Positions 9,339 to 16,351 of a DNA stretch of 64,000 bases are shown here, piece after piece (the stretch's first letter is position 1; each line of letters starts with the position of its first letter). The stretch is from assembly GCF_003182355.1 (NCBI RefSeq), contig NZ_QGTW01000003.1:124001-188000 (forward strand), given 5' to 3'. The position numbers and the translations under genes are program-made. The notes under the pieces were generated by a model. That model saw only the letters and a list, made by a program, of their open reading frames with translations, was not told the origin of the DNA and did not search any database. This DNA comes from Cytobacillus oceanisediminis (GTDB lineage: Bacteria > Bacillota > Bacilli > Bacillales > Cytobacillaceae).

Positions 9339-9358
9339 AGGAATGTTTTGCCATTCCT
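9339..9358 (-). promoter_or_regulatory. Leader hairpin upstream of the 19-codon ORF
   Basis: AGGAATG and CATTCCT form a perfect 7-bp inverted repeat around a 6-base loop, 28 bases before the leader ATG. No T-run follows on the minus strand, so it does not look like a terminator. It may be an operator or an mRNA structure. Confidence 0.4.
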
Positions 9359-9422
9359 TCTTAATCGTATTAGTTAGAGCGTGTGGCTGTAAATATAATT
9401 TTGAATTTTCAGTACAGTTTTA

Positions 9423-9459
9423 ATAAAAAAACGCCTCACTCTGTTATGAGCAAGACGTC
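9423..9459 (-). terminator. Rho-independent terminator
   Basis: On the minus strand, an 11-base-pair stem (ACGTCTTGCTC with GAGTGAGGCGT, using G-U pairs) with a 6-base loop is followed by TTTTTTTATT. It lies downstream of the gene at 9724, with repeat copy A2 inside the presumed 3' untranslated region. Confidence 0.65.
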
Positions 9460-9474
9460 TTTGCCTATTTTATA

Positions 9475-9712
9475 TAAATGCTCTGTTAAACTTTTGTGTT
9501 GATTTTCGCTGCAGGTACTCGCATTCCGCGGGCTTCCGACACTCCTCGGCGTTCTGCGCATGCGGGGTCTCCCTTGGGTACACTTTTTCCGCAGGACTTT
9601 GAATAATCATCATCAAATAAACACAGCACGAAGGAAATACGAATACATTTGCGAGGATCTCAACCCCCAGCTCCAATCAACAAAGTCAACAATTGGCTTT
9701 AACACAGCCTAA
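9475..9712 (-). repeat. Dispersed ~240-bp repeat, family A, copy 2
   Basis: On the minus strand it begins TTAGGCTGTGTTAAAG, passes through TTGTTGATTGGAGC and AGCCCGCGGAATGCGAGTACCTGCAGCG, and ends AGTTTAACAGAGCATTTA. It matches copies at 1190 and 16051 over its length. The open frame inside it (9470-9676) is not preserved in the other copies. Confidence 0.8.
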
Positions 9713-9723
9713 AAAAACTGGGA

Positions 9724-10257
9724 TTATGAATGTCTAATGTTTTTCAAAGCCTGCAAGGAAGCAATCATATAGGCGATCATATCGGAAAGATCATCAATTT
9801 GTTCTTCGTATATAAGCCGGTTGAAATGAACAACAGATTCAGCTTCAATTAGATTACTAATATCCTCCGGATTGAATTTTACAACCTGTTTTATGATTCT
9901 CTCTCTTCCCCAAATATCTCTCAAAATTTCACGTGTTTCTTGAAAGAGCTGAGAGTCATTTTTTTGCTTAATTGTAAACTTTACAAATACCTGGCAACCT
10001 GCCAGCTTTTCTGATTTTGCTTCAGGCAAAAGCTCAGCAGCCAGATTTTCGAGGCCAGCCTCCATTATAAAGGTACAGCTGATATCCTTTTGCCCTTCAA
10101 CATTTTCTGTAAAAGCAACCTCGTACCTGCGGGACATTTTGGCAGAGTTTAAGAAATCATTTCGGTCTATGATTCTAATCTCTCCGCTAAGGTCACGATC
10201 ATAAAAGCCGCCATCCATCACAACCTTCATATTTTCAAAGGCAGTAGGGTCAAACAT
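9724..10257 (-). CDS. Conserved hypothetical protein (177 aa)
   Basis: I do not recognise a named family. The protein starts MFDPTAFENMKVVMDG and is soluble and acidic with no membrane segment. It looks alpha/beta in its first half and ends in a long helix (LIYEEQIDDLSDMIAYMIASLQALKNI). The start ATG 10257 follows AGGGAGG. It is flanked on both sides by dispersed repeats and appears monocistronic; its transcript probably runs through repeat copy A2 to the terminator at 9423. Confidence 0.75.
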   Translation of the reverse strand: MFDPTAFENMKVVMDGGFYDRDLSGEIRIIDRNDFLNSAKMSRRYEVAFTENVEGQKDISCTFIMEAGLENLAAELLPEAKSEKLAGCQVFVKFTIKQKNDSQLFQETREILRDIWGRERIIKQVVKFNPEDISNLIEAESVVHFNRLIYEEQIDDLSDMIAYMIASLQALKNIRHS

Positions 10258-10276
10258 GTGCAGAACCTCCCTTACA

Positions 10277-10346
10277 AGAAAAGCGCAAGCGACTTGGTCA
10301 CCCCCGGCACTCGAGGGGCAGGCGCTGAAGCTAGACAGTTATCAAA
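10277..10346 (+). repeat. Dispersed repeat, family B, short copy
   Basis: This 70-bp copy begins AAGAAAAGCGCAAGCG and ends GGCGCTGAAGCTAGACAGTTATC. The same ends delimit longer copies at 15720, 15850 and 47183. Its interior can fold as a hairpin (GCGCAAGCG with CGCTGAAGC, plus CCCCC-rich with GGGGC-rich arms). The short copy lacks the central segment of the 135-bp copies. Confidence 0.75.
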
Positions 10347-10369
10347 GTATAAACTTAATAAATTTCTTT

Positions 10370-12058
10370 CTAAAATAAACCAAGTGCATTACCGTCATCG
10401 TCTACGTCCATATTCATGGCTGCAGGCGCTTTAGGCAGTCCAGGCATTGTCATGACATCTCCGGTAAGGGCGACAATGAATCCAGCTCCGATGGAAGGCT
10501 TAAGCTCCCTGATAGTGATTGTAAAATTGGACGGCCTTCCCAGCTTTGCCGGATCATCTGATAGGGAATACTGCGTTTTAGCCATGCAAATCGGCAGACA
10601 GCCCCAGCCATAGCTTTCAAAATCCCTGATTTGTTTTTTGGCTTTAGTTGAGTACTCAACTTTATCTGCTCCATAAACTTTCTGGGCAATCGTTTGGATT
10701 TTTTCTTCGAGCGGAAGCGAAAGATCATATAAGTGATTGAATTGCGCCTCTTTTCCCTCTAAAATTTCCAGCAGCTTGCCTGCAAGCTCGATGCCGCCTT
10801 CCCCGCCTTTTTCCCAAACCTCTGTCAGCGCAACAGGAATGCTGCCCTGATTGCATAAATCCTTAAGTGTATTCACTTCATTCTCGCTGTCGGAAATAAA
10901 CCGGTTAATGGCGACAACGTATGGGAGCCCAAAGCTTTCAATGGTCTCAACATGCTTCTTTAAATTGGAGAATCCTGCAGTGAGAGCTTTTGTATCTTCT
11001 CTGCCCAGCTCAGTCTTTGCCACACCGCCATGCATTTTCAAGGCTCTTATTGTAGCTACTATGACTACCGCTTCCGGGTCAATCCCTTCTGTTCTGGCTT
11101 TGATATTCAGAAACTTTTCAGCACCAAGGTCAGCGCCAAAGCCGGCTTCTGTTACTACATAGTCAGCTAGCTTGGATGCTGCAGCCGTGGCAATGACGCT
11201 GTTGCATCCATGTGCAATATTTGCAAACGGGCCGCCATGGATTAATGCTGGCGTATGCTCGATTGTTTGGACCAGATTTGGTTTTACCGCTTCTTTTAAA
11301 AGCAACGTAAGGGCGCCTTCGACACCAAGGTCAGCCACTGTAACCGGCTGTTTTTCATAATTATAGGCAATGACCATTTTTCCGAGTCTTTCCTTTAAGT
11401 TCTTAAGATCGGATGCAAGGCATAAAACCGCCATAATTTCTGAAGCAACGGTAATATCAAAGCCATCCTCACGGGGAACACCCTGCACAGGCCCGCCCAG
11501 CCCAATTACGATTTTTCGTAAAGCTCTATCATTCAAATCAAGTGCGCGTTTCCACACAATTCTTCTCTGATCAATGTTCAGCTGATTTCCCTGCTGAAGA
11601 TGGTTATCGATCAGAGCCGCCAGCGCATTATTGGCTGTTGTTATGGCATGGAGGTCACCTGTAAAGTGAAGATTTATATCTTCCATTGGCAGGACTTGCG
11701 AATAGCCGCCGCCGGTTGCTCCTCCCTTAATTCCCATCGTAGGTCCCAGGGAAGGCTCTCTCATGGCAACCATTGCTTTTTTGCCGAGCCGGTTAAAAGC
11801 ATCACCAAGACCAACGGTTACAGTGGATTTCCCCTCCCCTGCAGGTGTAGGATTAATCGAAGTGACCAGGATTATTTTTCCGCTTTCCTTCGTCCTGAGT
11901 TTTTTTAAAGTCTCAGATGATAATTTCGCTTTATACTTACCGAAAAGCTCGAGATCATCATCCTGAAGCCCGATTTTTTCAGCGATTTCTTTGATAGGTT
12001 TCATTGTTGATGCTTGAGCGATTTCAATGTCTGACTTTACAACCGGTTTCACATTCAT
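10370..12058 (-). CDS. fhs: Formate--tetrahydrofolate ligase
   Basis: ATP + formate + tetrahydrofolate gives 10-formyl-THF, feeding one-carbon units to purines and formyl-Met. The protein has 562 residues, normal for the family, and contains the ATP loop [39 protein letters not shown], and the C-terminal [13 protein letters not shown] block. I chose ATG 12058 because AGGGGGAT precedes it; an upstream in-frame start at 12121 would add 21 residues not typical of the family. It is transcribed divergently from metA, and its 3' side is bordered by a family B repeat. B. subtilis 168 lacks fhs as far as I recall, so this is an accessory insertion in the backbone. Confidence 0.95.
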   Translation of the reverse strand: MNVKPVVKSDIEIAQASTMKPIKEIAEKIGLQDDDLELFGKYKAKLSSETLKKLRTKESGKIILVTSINPTPAGEGKSTVTVGLGDAFNRLGKKAMVAMREPSLGPTMGIKGGATGGGYSQVLPMEDINLHFTGDLHAITTANNALAALIDNHLQQGNQLNIDQRRIVWKRALDLNDRALRKIVIGLGGPVQGVPREDGFDITVASEIMAVLCLASDLKNLKERLGKMVIAYNYEKQPVTVADLGVEGALTLLLKEAVKPNLVQTIEHTPALIHGGPFANIAHGCNSVIATAAASKLADYVVTEAGFGADLGAEKFLNIKARTEGIDPEAVVIVATIRALKMHGGVAKTELGREDTKALTAGFSNLKKHVETIESFGLPYVVAINRFISDSENEVNTLKDLCNQGSIPVALTEVWEKGGEGGIELAGKLLEILEGKEAQFNHLYDLSLPLEEKIQTIAQKVYGADKVEYSTKAKKQIRDFESYGWGCLPICMAKTQYSLSDDPAKLGRPSNFTITIRELKPSIGAGFIVALTGDVMTMPGLPKAPAAMNMDVDDDGNALGLF

Positions 12059-12174
12059 TTTTATCCCCCTAGAATCCAATATGTATAGGTTTCTTACAGA
12101 TATATTGTACCATTCCTGCAAGGATTAATTTCCTGTTACTTTTGATATTTTTGAGATTTTCGCACACTAAAGCA

Positions 12175-12203
12175 TTGCTACAATTATGAATCGTCTTTAT
12201 AAT
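12175..12203 (+). promoter_or_regulatory. Sigma-A promoter of metA
   Basis: TTGCTA, a 17-base spacer and TATAAT lie 37 bases before the metA start. The predicted leader is only about 30 bases, too short for a SAM (S-box) riboswitch. Confidence 0.7.
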
Positions 12204-12239
12204 AAGTTTAATTGAAATTTTGTCCAGGGAGATGATCAC

Positions 12240-13148
12240 TTGCCAATTAAAATTCCTAAGCTGCTTCCGGCCAGGGAAATCTTAGAGGAAGAAAATATTT
12301 TCGTGATGGATGAGGACCGAGCCAGGAATCAGGATATCCGTCCTTTAAATATTCTTATTTTAAACTTGATGCCTGAAAAAGAAAAAACGGAAGCACACCT
12401 ATTGAGGCTTCTGGGAAACACTCCCCTTCAGGTTAACATTTCATTTTTAAAAACTGCCACCCATCAGTCAAAAAATACAAGCCCAATGCATTTGGAGCAG
12501 TTTTATACAACCTTTGCCCAGATTAAAAATCGAAAGTTCGACGGTATGATTGTTACAGGCGCTCCTGTAGAGCTCCTTGACTTTGAGCATGTGGATTACT
12601 GGGAGGAACTTACCGAGATTATGGCGTGGACGAAAACTAATGTTACCTCTACCCTGCATATTTGCTGGGGTGCACAGGCAGCGCTATTTTATCACTTCGG
12701 AATCGGCAAATACGAGCTGCCGGAAAAATGCTCCGGCATTTATGCGCATGAAGTTCATGACAGAACCGAGAAGCTGCTAAGAGGATTTGATGACATTTTC
12801 CTCGCTCCTCATTCACGCCATACTGACGTCTATAAAGAAGAATTACTCAAGCATCCTGAAGTAAAACTGCTATCTTCCTCTGAAGAAGCCGGCCCTTTCA
12901 TTATGAGCGCCAATGGCGGCAAACAGATCATGATAACCGGCCATTTGGAATATGAAGCTGCAACTCTTGCTGAAGAATACAGGAGGGACAGAAGCAGAGG
13001 CCTTCAGGTGCCTATGCCAAAACACTACTTCCCAAATGACAATCCAGGCAGGGAACCCTTTAACAAGTGGCGCTCGCATGCCCATTTATTATTTTCAAAC
13101 TGGCTGAACTACTATGTTTATCAGGAAACCCCTTTCGAGTGGGATTAA
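12240..13148 (+). CDS. metA: Homoserine O-acetyltransferase (MetA family)
   Basis: It acylates homoserine in methionine synthesis. The 302 residues align with the MetA family: nucleophile Cys142 in [10 protein letters not shown], the GHLEYEA block with His234 and Glu236, and Lys46-49 in MPEKEK. Residue 111 is Glu (GAPVELLDF). In characterised MetA enzymes Glu111 goes with acetyl-CoA and Gly111 with succinyl-CoA, so acetyl transfer is predicted. The start is TTG 12240 behind AGGGAGATG. A GC-rich hairpin with T-run follows. B. subtilis also has metA in this chromosomal segment. Confidence 0.93.
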   Translation: MPIKIPKLLPAREILEEENIFVMDEDRARNQDIRPLNILILNLMPEKEKTEAHLLRLLGNTPLQVNISFLKTATHQSKNTSPMHLEQFYTTFAQIKNRKFDGMIVTGAPVELLDFEHVDYWEELTEIMAWTKTNVTSTLHICWGAQAALFYHFGIGKYELPEKCSGIYAHEVHDRTEKLLRGFDDIFLAPHSRHTDVYKEELLKHPEVKLLSSSEEAGPFIMSANGGKQIMITGHLEYEAATLAEEYRRDRSRGLQVPMPKHYFPNDNPGREPFNKWRSHAHLLFSNWLNYYVYQETPFEWD

Positions 13149-13153
13149 TTTTG

Positions 13154-13176
13154 AACCCTGCTTTGCCGGGTTTTTG
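13154..13176 (+). terminator. metA terminator
   Basis: AACCCTGC and GCCGGGTT pair with one mismatch around a TTT loop and are followed by TTTTTG, immediately after the metA stop. Confidence 0.6.
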
Positions 13177-13264
13177 TTCGGTAAGTTTGGTGCTTGGGGT
13201 TCGATTTTCAATGGCAAATATGACGTTTTGCGAATAAAACAATAAAACATGTTTAGCTAACATC

Positions 13265-13310
13265 AAAAAAAGCCGGTTTTGAAGAGGTTTCCCTCGCAAA
13301 ACCGGCTTTT
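13265..13310. terminator. Bidirectional terminator downstream of the AIM24 gene
   Basis: AAAAGCCGGTTTTG and CAAAACCGGCTTTT form a perfect 14-bp stem with A/T tracts on both sides. It ends the leftward AIM24 operon and backs up the metA terminator. Confidence 0.85.
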
Positions 13311-13311
13311 C

Positions 13312-14004
13312 TTATGACTGCTGTGCGTAATATACTTCTTCAAACGGCTGGACAACGACGAAACCGTTTCCGGAAAATTTCATTTGGATTGATTCACCGC
13401 TTCCTCTGCCCAAAAAGGTTTTAAATGAGATATCTGTTACAAATTCAGGTTCCAATGTTCCTGACCAGGCAACCGTAGCATTCGGGTCCGTATATACCGG
13501 GTTATCCGGTGTTACCATCAAGGTTAACGGTTCATAATGTGAGGTGATGGCGACCATTCCGGAGCCTTCCAGACGTACATTGAACAAGCCTCCGGCAATC
13601 ATTCCGGCCATTCTTTTCATCAGTTTTATATCCCATTTGATGGAAGACTCAAATGCCAGCAGGTCGTTGCCGTTTACAAAAATAGAATTGCCATCGAGAT
13701 TCAAGATAGATATTTTCTTCCCTTGGTCAGCAAGATATAGCTTTCCATTGCCTGTTGCTTTCATGAGAGAAGTGCCTTCTCCGGTGAGCGCCTTTTTAAA
13801 CATTTTGCCTAATCCATGCTCCAGAATTCCTTCGCGTTCAAACTTAATTTGTCCGCGATAGGAGACCATCCCTCCGGCTTTTGCCCACACTTGATTGGTT
13901 AAATTAACCTCAAGCATTCTTGGTGTTTCCAGTTCAAATAATCCTTCACCTTTATCCTGCTGCTTTGTCTGGTTTACGAACTCCTCAATCGAGTAACGGC
14001 TCAT
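13312..14004 (-). CDS. AIM24 family protein
   Basis: The protein has 230 residues from ATG 14004, chosen because it overlaps the stop of the methyltransferase gene as ATGA. It is a beta-rich AIM24/TRAP-like fold protein with KAGGMVSYRGQIKFEREG near the N-terminus, GNGKLYLADQGK in the middle and GSGMVAITSHYEPLTLMVTP later. The family is widespread in bacteria without an assigned reaction; yeast AIM24 is a mitochondrial inner-membrane protein. There is no signal or transmembrane segment here. Translational coupling to the methyltransferase suggests the two act together. Confidence 0.85.
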   Translation of the reverse strand: MSRYSIEEFVNQTKQQDKGEGLFELETPRMLEVNLTNQVWAKAGGMVSYRGQIKFEREGILEHGLGKMFKKALTGEGTSLMKATGNGKLYLADQGKKISILNLDGNSIFVNGNDLLAFESSIKWDIKLMKRMAGMIAGGLFNVRLEGSGMVAITSHYEPLTLMVTPDNPVYTDPNATVAWSGTLEPEFVTDISFKTFLGRGSGESIQMKFSGNGFVVVQPFEEVYYAQQS

Positions 14005-14705
14005 TCTTCGCCCATTCCTTTCTTCTTCATATTTTCGAGCATAAAGACCCACATAAAAGACAATGACTGTTTCAAATTGACTGGCAGTGATCCTTTTGAC
14101 AGGTGATCTGATGCTTTTTTATAGACACCGAGTTCACCAATTTTCACCCAGCCGTTTTCTTGTGCAAGTGCTTCAAATTCCCAGGGCATCATCGTATTGC
14201 ATATAACTTTTTCGTTATATAGGCGGCGGTAGCTGTTTACACGCGGAGCGGCGGTAGGCCCCAGAATGCCGATGCATGCCCTTCCCTCCGGCTTGACAAT
14301 TCTTTGCATTTCTTTCAAAACATCAAGGGGGCTTTCTGTCCATTCGAGTGAATTGATGGCAAGAACAGCATCAATGGAATTCTCCTCAAAGGAAAGGCAG
14401 GAAATATCACCTTTATTAAATTCAGCACAGGTATCAGCATTTAGTGCTTTTGCTTTATGTATCATTTCCTCGGACACATCGATTCCTGTCACCTTATAGC
14501 CTGCCAAAGCGAGCTTATAAGAACCATAGCCATCTCCGCACCCAAGGTCACATACCCTTGAACCTTTGTTTACATACTTTTCAAAAAAGGAAACAATATC
14601 TTTTCTGCTTCCTTCTTCCCACATTTCACGGCTTTTGGAATTCCAGGATTCCGAATTTTCATCCCAAAGCTTCTCAGCTTCTGCAGACCAGTTAAATGTT
14701 TTCAT
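14001..14705 (-). CDS. Class I SAM-dependent methyltransferase
   Basis: This is a Rossmann-fold methyltransferase of 234 residues. Motif I is VCDLGCGDGYGSYKLA, followed by VTGIDVSEEMIHKAKA (motif II acidic residue) and IDAVLAINSLEWTE (motif IV). Substrate is unknown; the layout resembles UbiE/small-molecule enzymes rather than DNA or rRNA methyltransferases. I preferred ATG 14705 because GGAGGGG lies seven bases before it; an in-frame ATG at 14759 lacks such a site. It is first in a two-gene operon with the AIM24 protein. Confidence 0.88.
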   Translation of the reverse strand: MKTFNWSAEAEKLWDENSESWNSKSREMWEEGSRKDIVSFFEKYVNKGSRVCDLGCGDGYGSYKLALAGYKVTGIDVSEEMIHKAKALNADTCAEFNKGDISCLSFEENSIDAVLAINSLEWTESPLDVLKEMQRIVKPEGRACIGILGPTAAPRVNSYRRLYNEKVICNTMMPWEFEALAQENGWVKIGELGVYKKASDHLSKGSLPVNLKQSLSFMWVFMLENMKKKGMGEE

Positions 14706-14857
14706 CCTATCCCCTCCGTCAGTAACTTTACTTACGTTTTTTCCCAAAAAAAGTTCCATTATTTTTAATTCGCTGGCTTCCGCAAAAAATCCTTTGATTA
14801 TAAAACTGCTGGCATGTCAACAATATTGATAGAAAACAATTAAAGGAGAATTATTCA

Positions 14858-15076
14858 ATGAACGGAGAACAGCTCGTAGCAGTCCATCGAAACCATAATG
14901 GAGAAATCCTTTCTTTCCAAACCTCCTCAGGGAGGATCATTTCGTATCGAAAAGCTATGCTGGAGGCTGAAGAGGGGTTAATTGAAGGCATACATGTAGC
15001 TGAAGAAGAGGATGGTTCTATGTCCATGATCCCAGCTGCCTCTTCTTCGTTTGATGAGTTTCCAAGCTTCTACTAG
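14858..15076 (+). CDS. DUF3892 family small protein
   Basis: A 72-residue acidic protein beginning MNGEQLVAVHRNHNGEILSFQTSSGRIISYRKA in sense. It matches my recollection of DUF3892 (short beta-rich sequences with LVAVHRN...G.I..). The start has AAAGGAG eight bases upstream. Function unknown. It is monocistronic and followed directly by a terminator hairpin. Confidence 0.7.
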   Translation: MNGEQLVAVHRNHNGEILSFQTSSGRIISYRKAMLEAEEGLIEGIHVAEEEDGSMSMIPAASSSFDEFPSFY

Positions 15077-15115
15077 GGACTTTTCATTCCTCTAAATGAG
15101 AAGACTCTTTTTAGC
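15075..15115 (+). terminator. Terminator after the DUF3892 gene
   Basis: CTTTTCATT and AATGAGAAG pair around CCTCTA and are followed by ACTCTTTTT. Confidence 0.55.
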
Positions 15116-15118
15116 CGA

Positions 15119-15234
15119 TCAGTTGATTTCCGTTCGAGGATTTCAGCTTTCCGGGTGGCCCGACACTTCTCGGCGCACTGCGCCTAACGGTGTCTCCCTT
15201 TGACTCGCTTCTCCCTCTGGACGTTGATAGTCAA
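15119..15234 (+). repeat. Dispersed repeat, family A, truncated copy 3
   Basis: GTTGATTTCCGTTCGAGG through CTTCTCGGCGCACTGCGCCT to CTGGACGTTGATAGTC resembles the 5' half of copy A4 (16051). The outer TTTAAC ends and the distal half are missing. It is wedged between two terminators. Confidence 0.6.
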
Positions 15235-15278
15235 AAAAACCTGACCGCGGGGTCTTGCCCCGGTCAGGTTTTTTTTAT
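15233..15278. terminator. Bidirectional terminator downstream of mntR
   Basis: AAAACCTGACCG...CGGTCAGGTTTT encloses a GGGG/CCCC inner stem, with A and T tracts at either end. It serves the leftward mntR gene. Confidence 0.85.
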
Positions 15279-15700
15279 TGCTCTTCTTCATTTTTCCTTT
15301 GAATATCTCTCAAAACTTCAATGCGATTATCATCTTCTTCAAAAAACTGCACTAAGTCACCAACCCGGTCAATAGCATCCCAGCTAAGGTGGTGTTCGAT
15401 CCCTTCAACATCTTCATAAATATTTTCTTCTTTCACTCCAATAATGCGAAGGAGCTGTTCCAGAAGTTCGTGGCGGTAAACCAGCCTTTTGCCGATTTTC
15501 TTGCCTTTAGGCGTCAAAATCAGCCCCCTGTATTTTTCATATACAAGATATTCGTCTTTATCAAGCTTTTGAACCATTTTTGTTACAGAAGAAGGATGTA
15601 CCGACAAGGCTTCGGCAATATCGGAAACCCGGGCATAGCCCTTGTCTTCAATTAACATATATATTTGTTCTATATAATCTTCCATACTTGGTGTTGGCAT
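15275..15700 (-). CDS. mntR: Manganese transport regulator MntR (DtxR family)
   Basis: Mn(II)-sensing repressor of Mn uptake genes. The 141 residues from ATG 15700 (AGGAGG upstream) keep every metal ligand of B. subtilis MntR at identical positions: Asp8, Glu11, His77, Glu99, Glu102 and His103. The winged-helix segment [22 protein letters not shown] is intact. Asp8 is the residue that separates Mn-type MntR from Fe-type DtxR (Met/Cys there). An upstream start at 15718 would overlap the ribosome binding site. It is monocistronic, and its promoter side is occupied by two family B repeats. Confidence 0.96.
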   Translation of the reverse strand: MPTPSMEDYIEQIYMLIEDKGYARVSDIAEALSVHPSSVTKMVQKLDKDEYLVYEKYRGLILTPKGKKIGKRLVYRHELLEQLLRIIGVKEENIYEDVEGIEHHLSWDAIDRVGDLVQFFEEDDNRIEVLRDIQRKNEEEQ

Positions 15701-15719
15701 TTCGCAACCTCCTGCCACA

Positions 15720-15846
15720 TAGAAAAGCGCAGAGCGCCTGCCTATCGGCGATCAGCTTAAGACAATCGCTGGCAGAAGGCGTTCTTTGCCTTCAGAAGCG
15801 ATTGGCTTAAGACCTCGAGCCGATGGCGCTCGGAGCTAGACAACAT
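15720..15846 (+). repeat. Dispersed repeat, family B, long copy
   Basis: Begins AGAAAAGCGCAGAGCGCC and ends GGCGCTCGGAGCTAGACAAC. The central part contains GAAGGCGTTCTTTGCCTTC hairpins and two copies of GCTTAAGAC. It directly abuts the next family B copy, giving a tandem pair upstream of mntR. Confidence 0.75.
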
Positions 15847-15849
15847 TTT

Positions 15850-15985
15850 TAAAAAGCGCAAGCGCCTTGCCCACCCCCGACAAGCACAAGACGAGCCTCC
15901 GGGAAGGCGTTCTTTGCCTTTTTGGGAGGATTGGCTTGTGACCTCGAGGGGGTAGGCGCTGGAGCTAGACAGTTTTCGAAGTTCT
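15850..15985 (+). repeat. Dispersed repeat, family B, long copy (tandem)
   Basis: AAAAAGCGCAAGCGCCTTG... to ...GGCGCTGGAGCTAGACAGTT. Arms GCGCC/GGCGC and CCACCCCCGA/TCGAGGGGGT pair across the element, and GGAAGGCGTTC/TTTGCCTTTTT forms an inner hairpin. A degenerate fragment (AACAGCGCAGAGCGTC) follows at about 16010. Confidence 0.75.
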
Positions 15986-16050
15986 AAGTTATATCTTCAT
16001 ATTGTATTAGAACAGCGCAGAGCGTCCTGTTCACTTTATATACTTTAAGA

Positions 16051-16290
16051 AAAGGCTTTATTAAACTCGAGTGCTGATTTCCGCTGCAGGCACTCAGCGA
16101 ACCGCGGGCTTCTCACGCTTCTTGGCGTTCCGCCTTCGTGTGGTCTCTCTTGTGTACGCTTTTTCCCGGGACAATGAATAAGCTTCCCGGAACTTCCAAA
16201 GGAAATGCGAATGCATTTTTTCGAGGAGTCTCGCGCATTCCGCTCTAATCAACAGAGTGCCAAAATCAGCATCAAGCTTTAACATAAGAC
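16051..16290 (-). repeat. Dispersed ~240-bp repeat, family A, copy 4
   Basis: On the minus strand it begins TATGTTAAAGCTTGATGC and ends AGTTTAATAAAGCCTTT, matching copies 1 and 2 in order throughout: TTGGCAC, TTGATTAGAGCGG, GAGACTCCTCGAAAA, AGCCCGCGGTTCGCTGAGTG. The rest of the 15.7-16.35 kb gap holds only repeat fragments. Confidence 0.8.
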
Positions 16291-16351
16291 TTTAACGATT
16301 TTACTACAGTTGATAACGGGAGACAAGGCAATATGTCACAGACAGCCAAAT

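Noticed and set aside
9470..9676. 68-codon frame on the minus strand
   Set aside because: Inside repeat copy A2, no ribosome binding site, not conserved in the other copies.
12122..12239. SAM riboswitch upstream of metA
   Set aside because: Promoter leaves about 30 bases of leader and no S-box blocks are present.
16094..16285. 63-codon frame on the minus strand
   Set aside because: Inside repeat copy A4; frame differs from those in copies 1 and 2.
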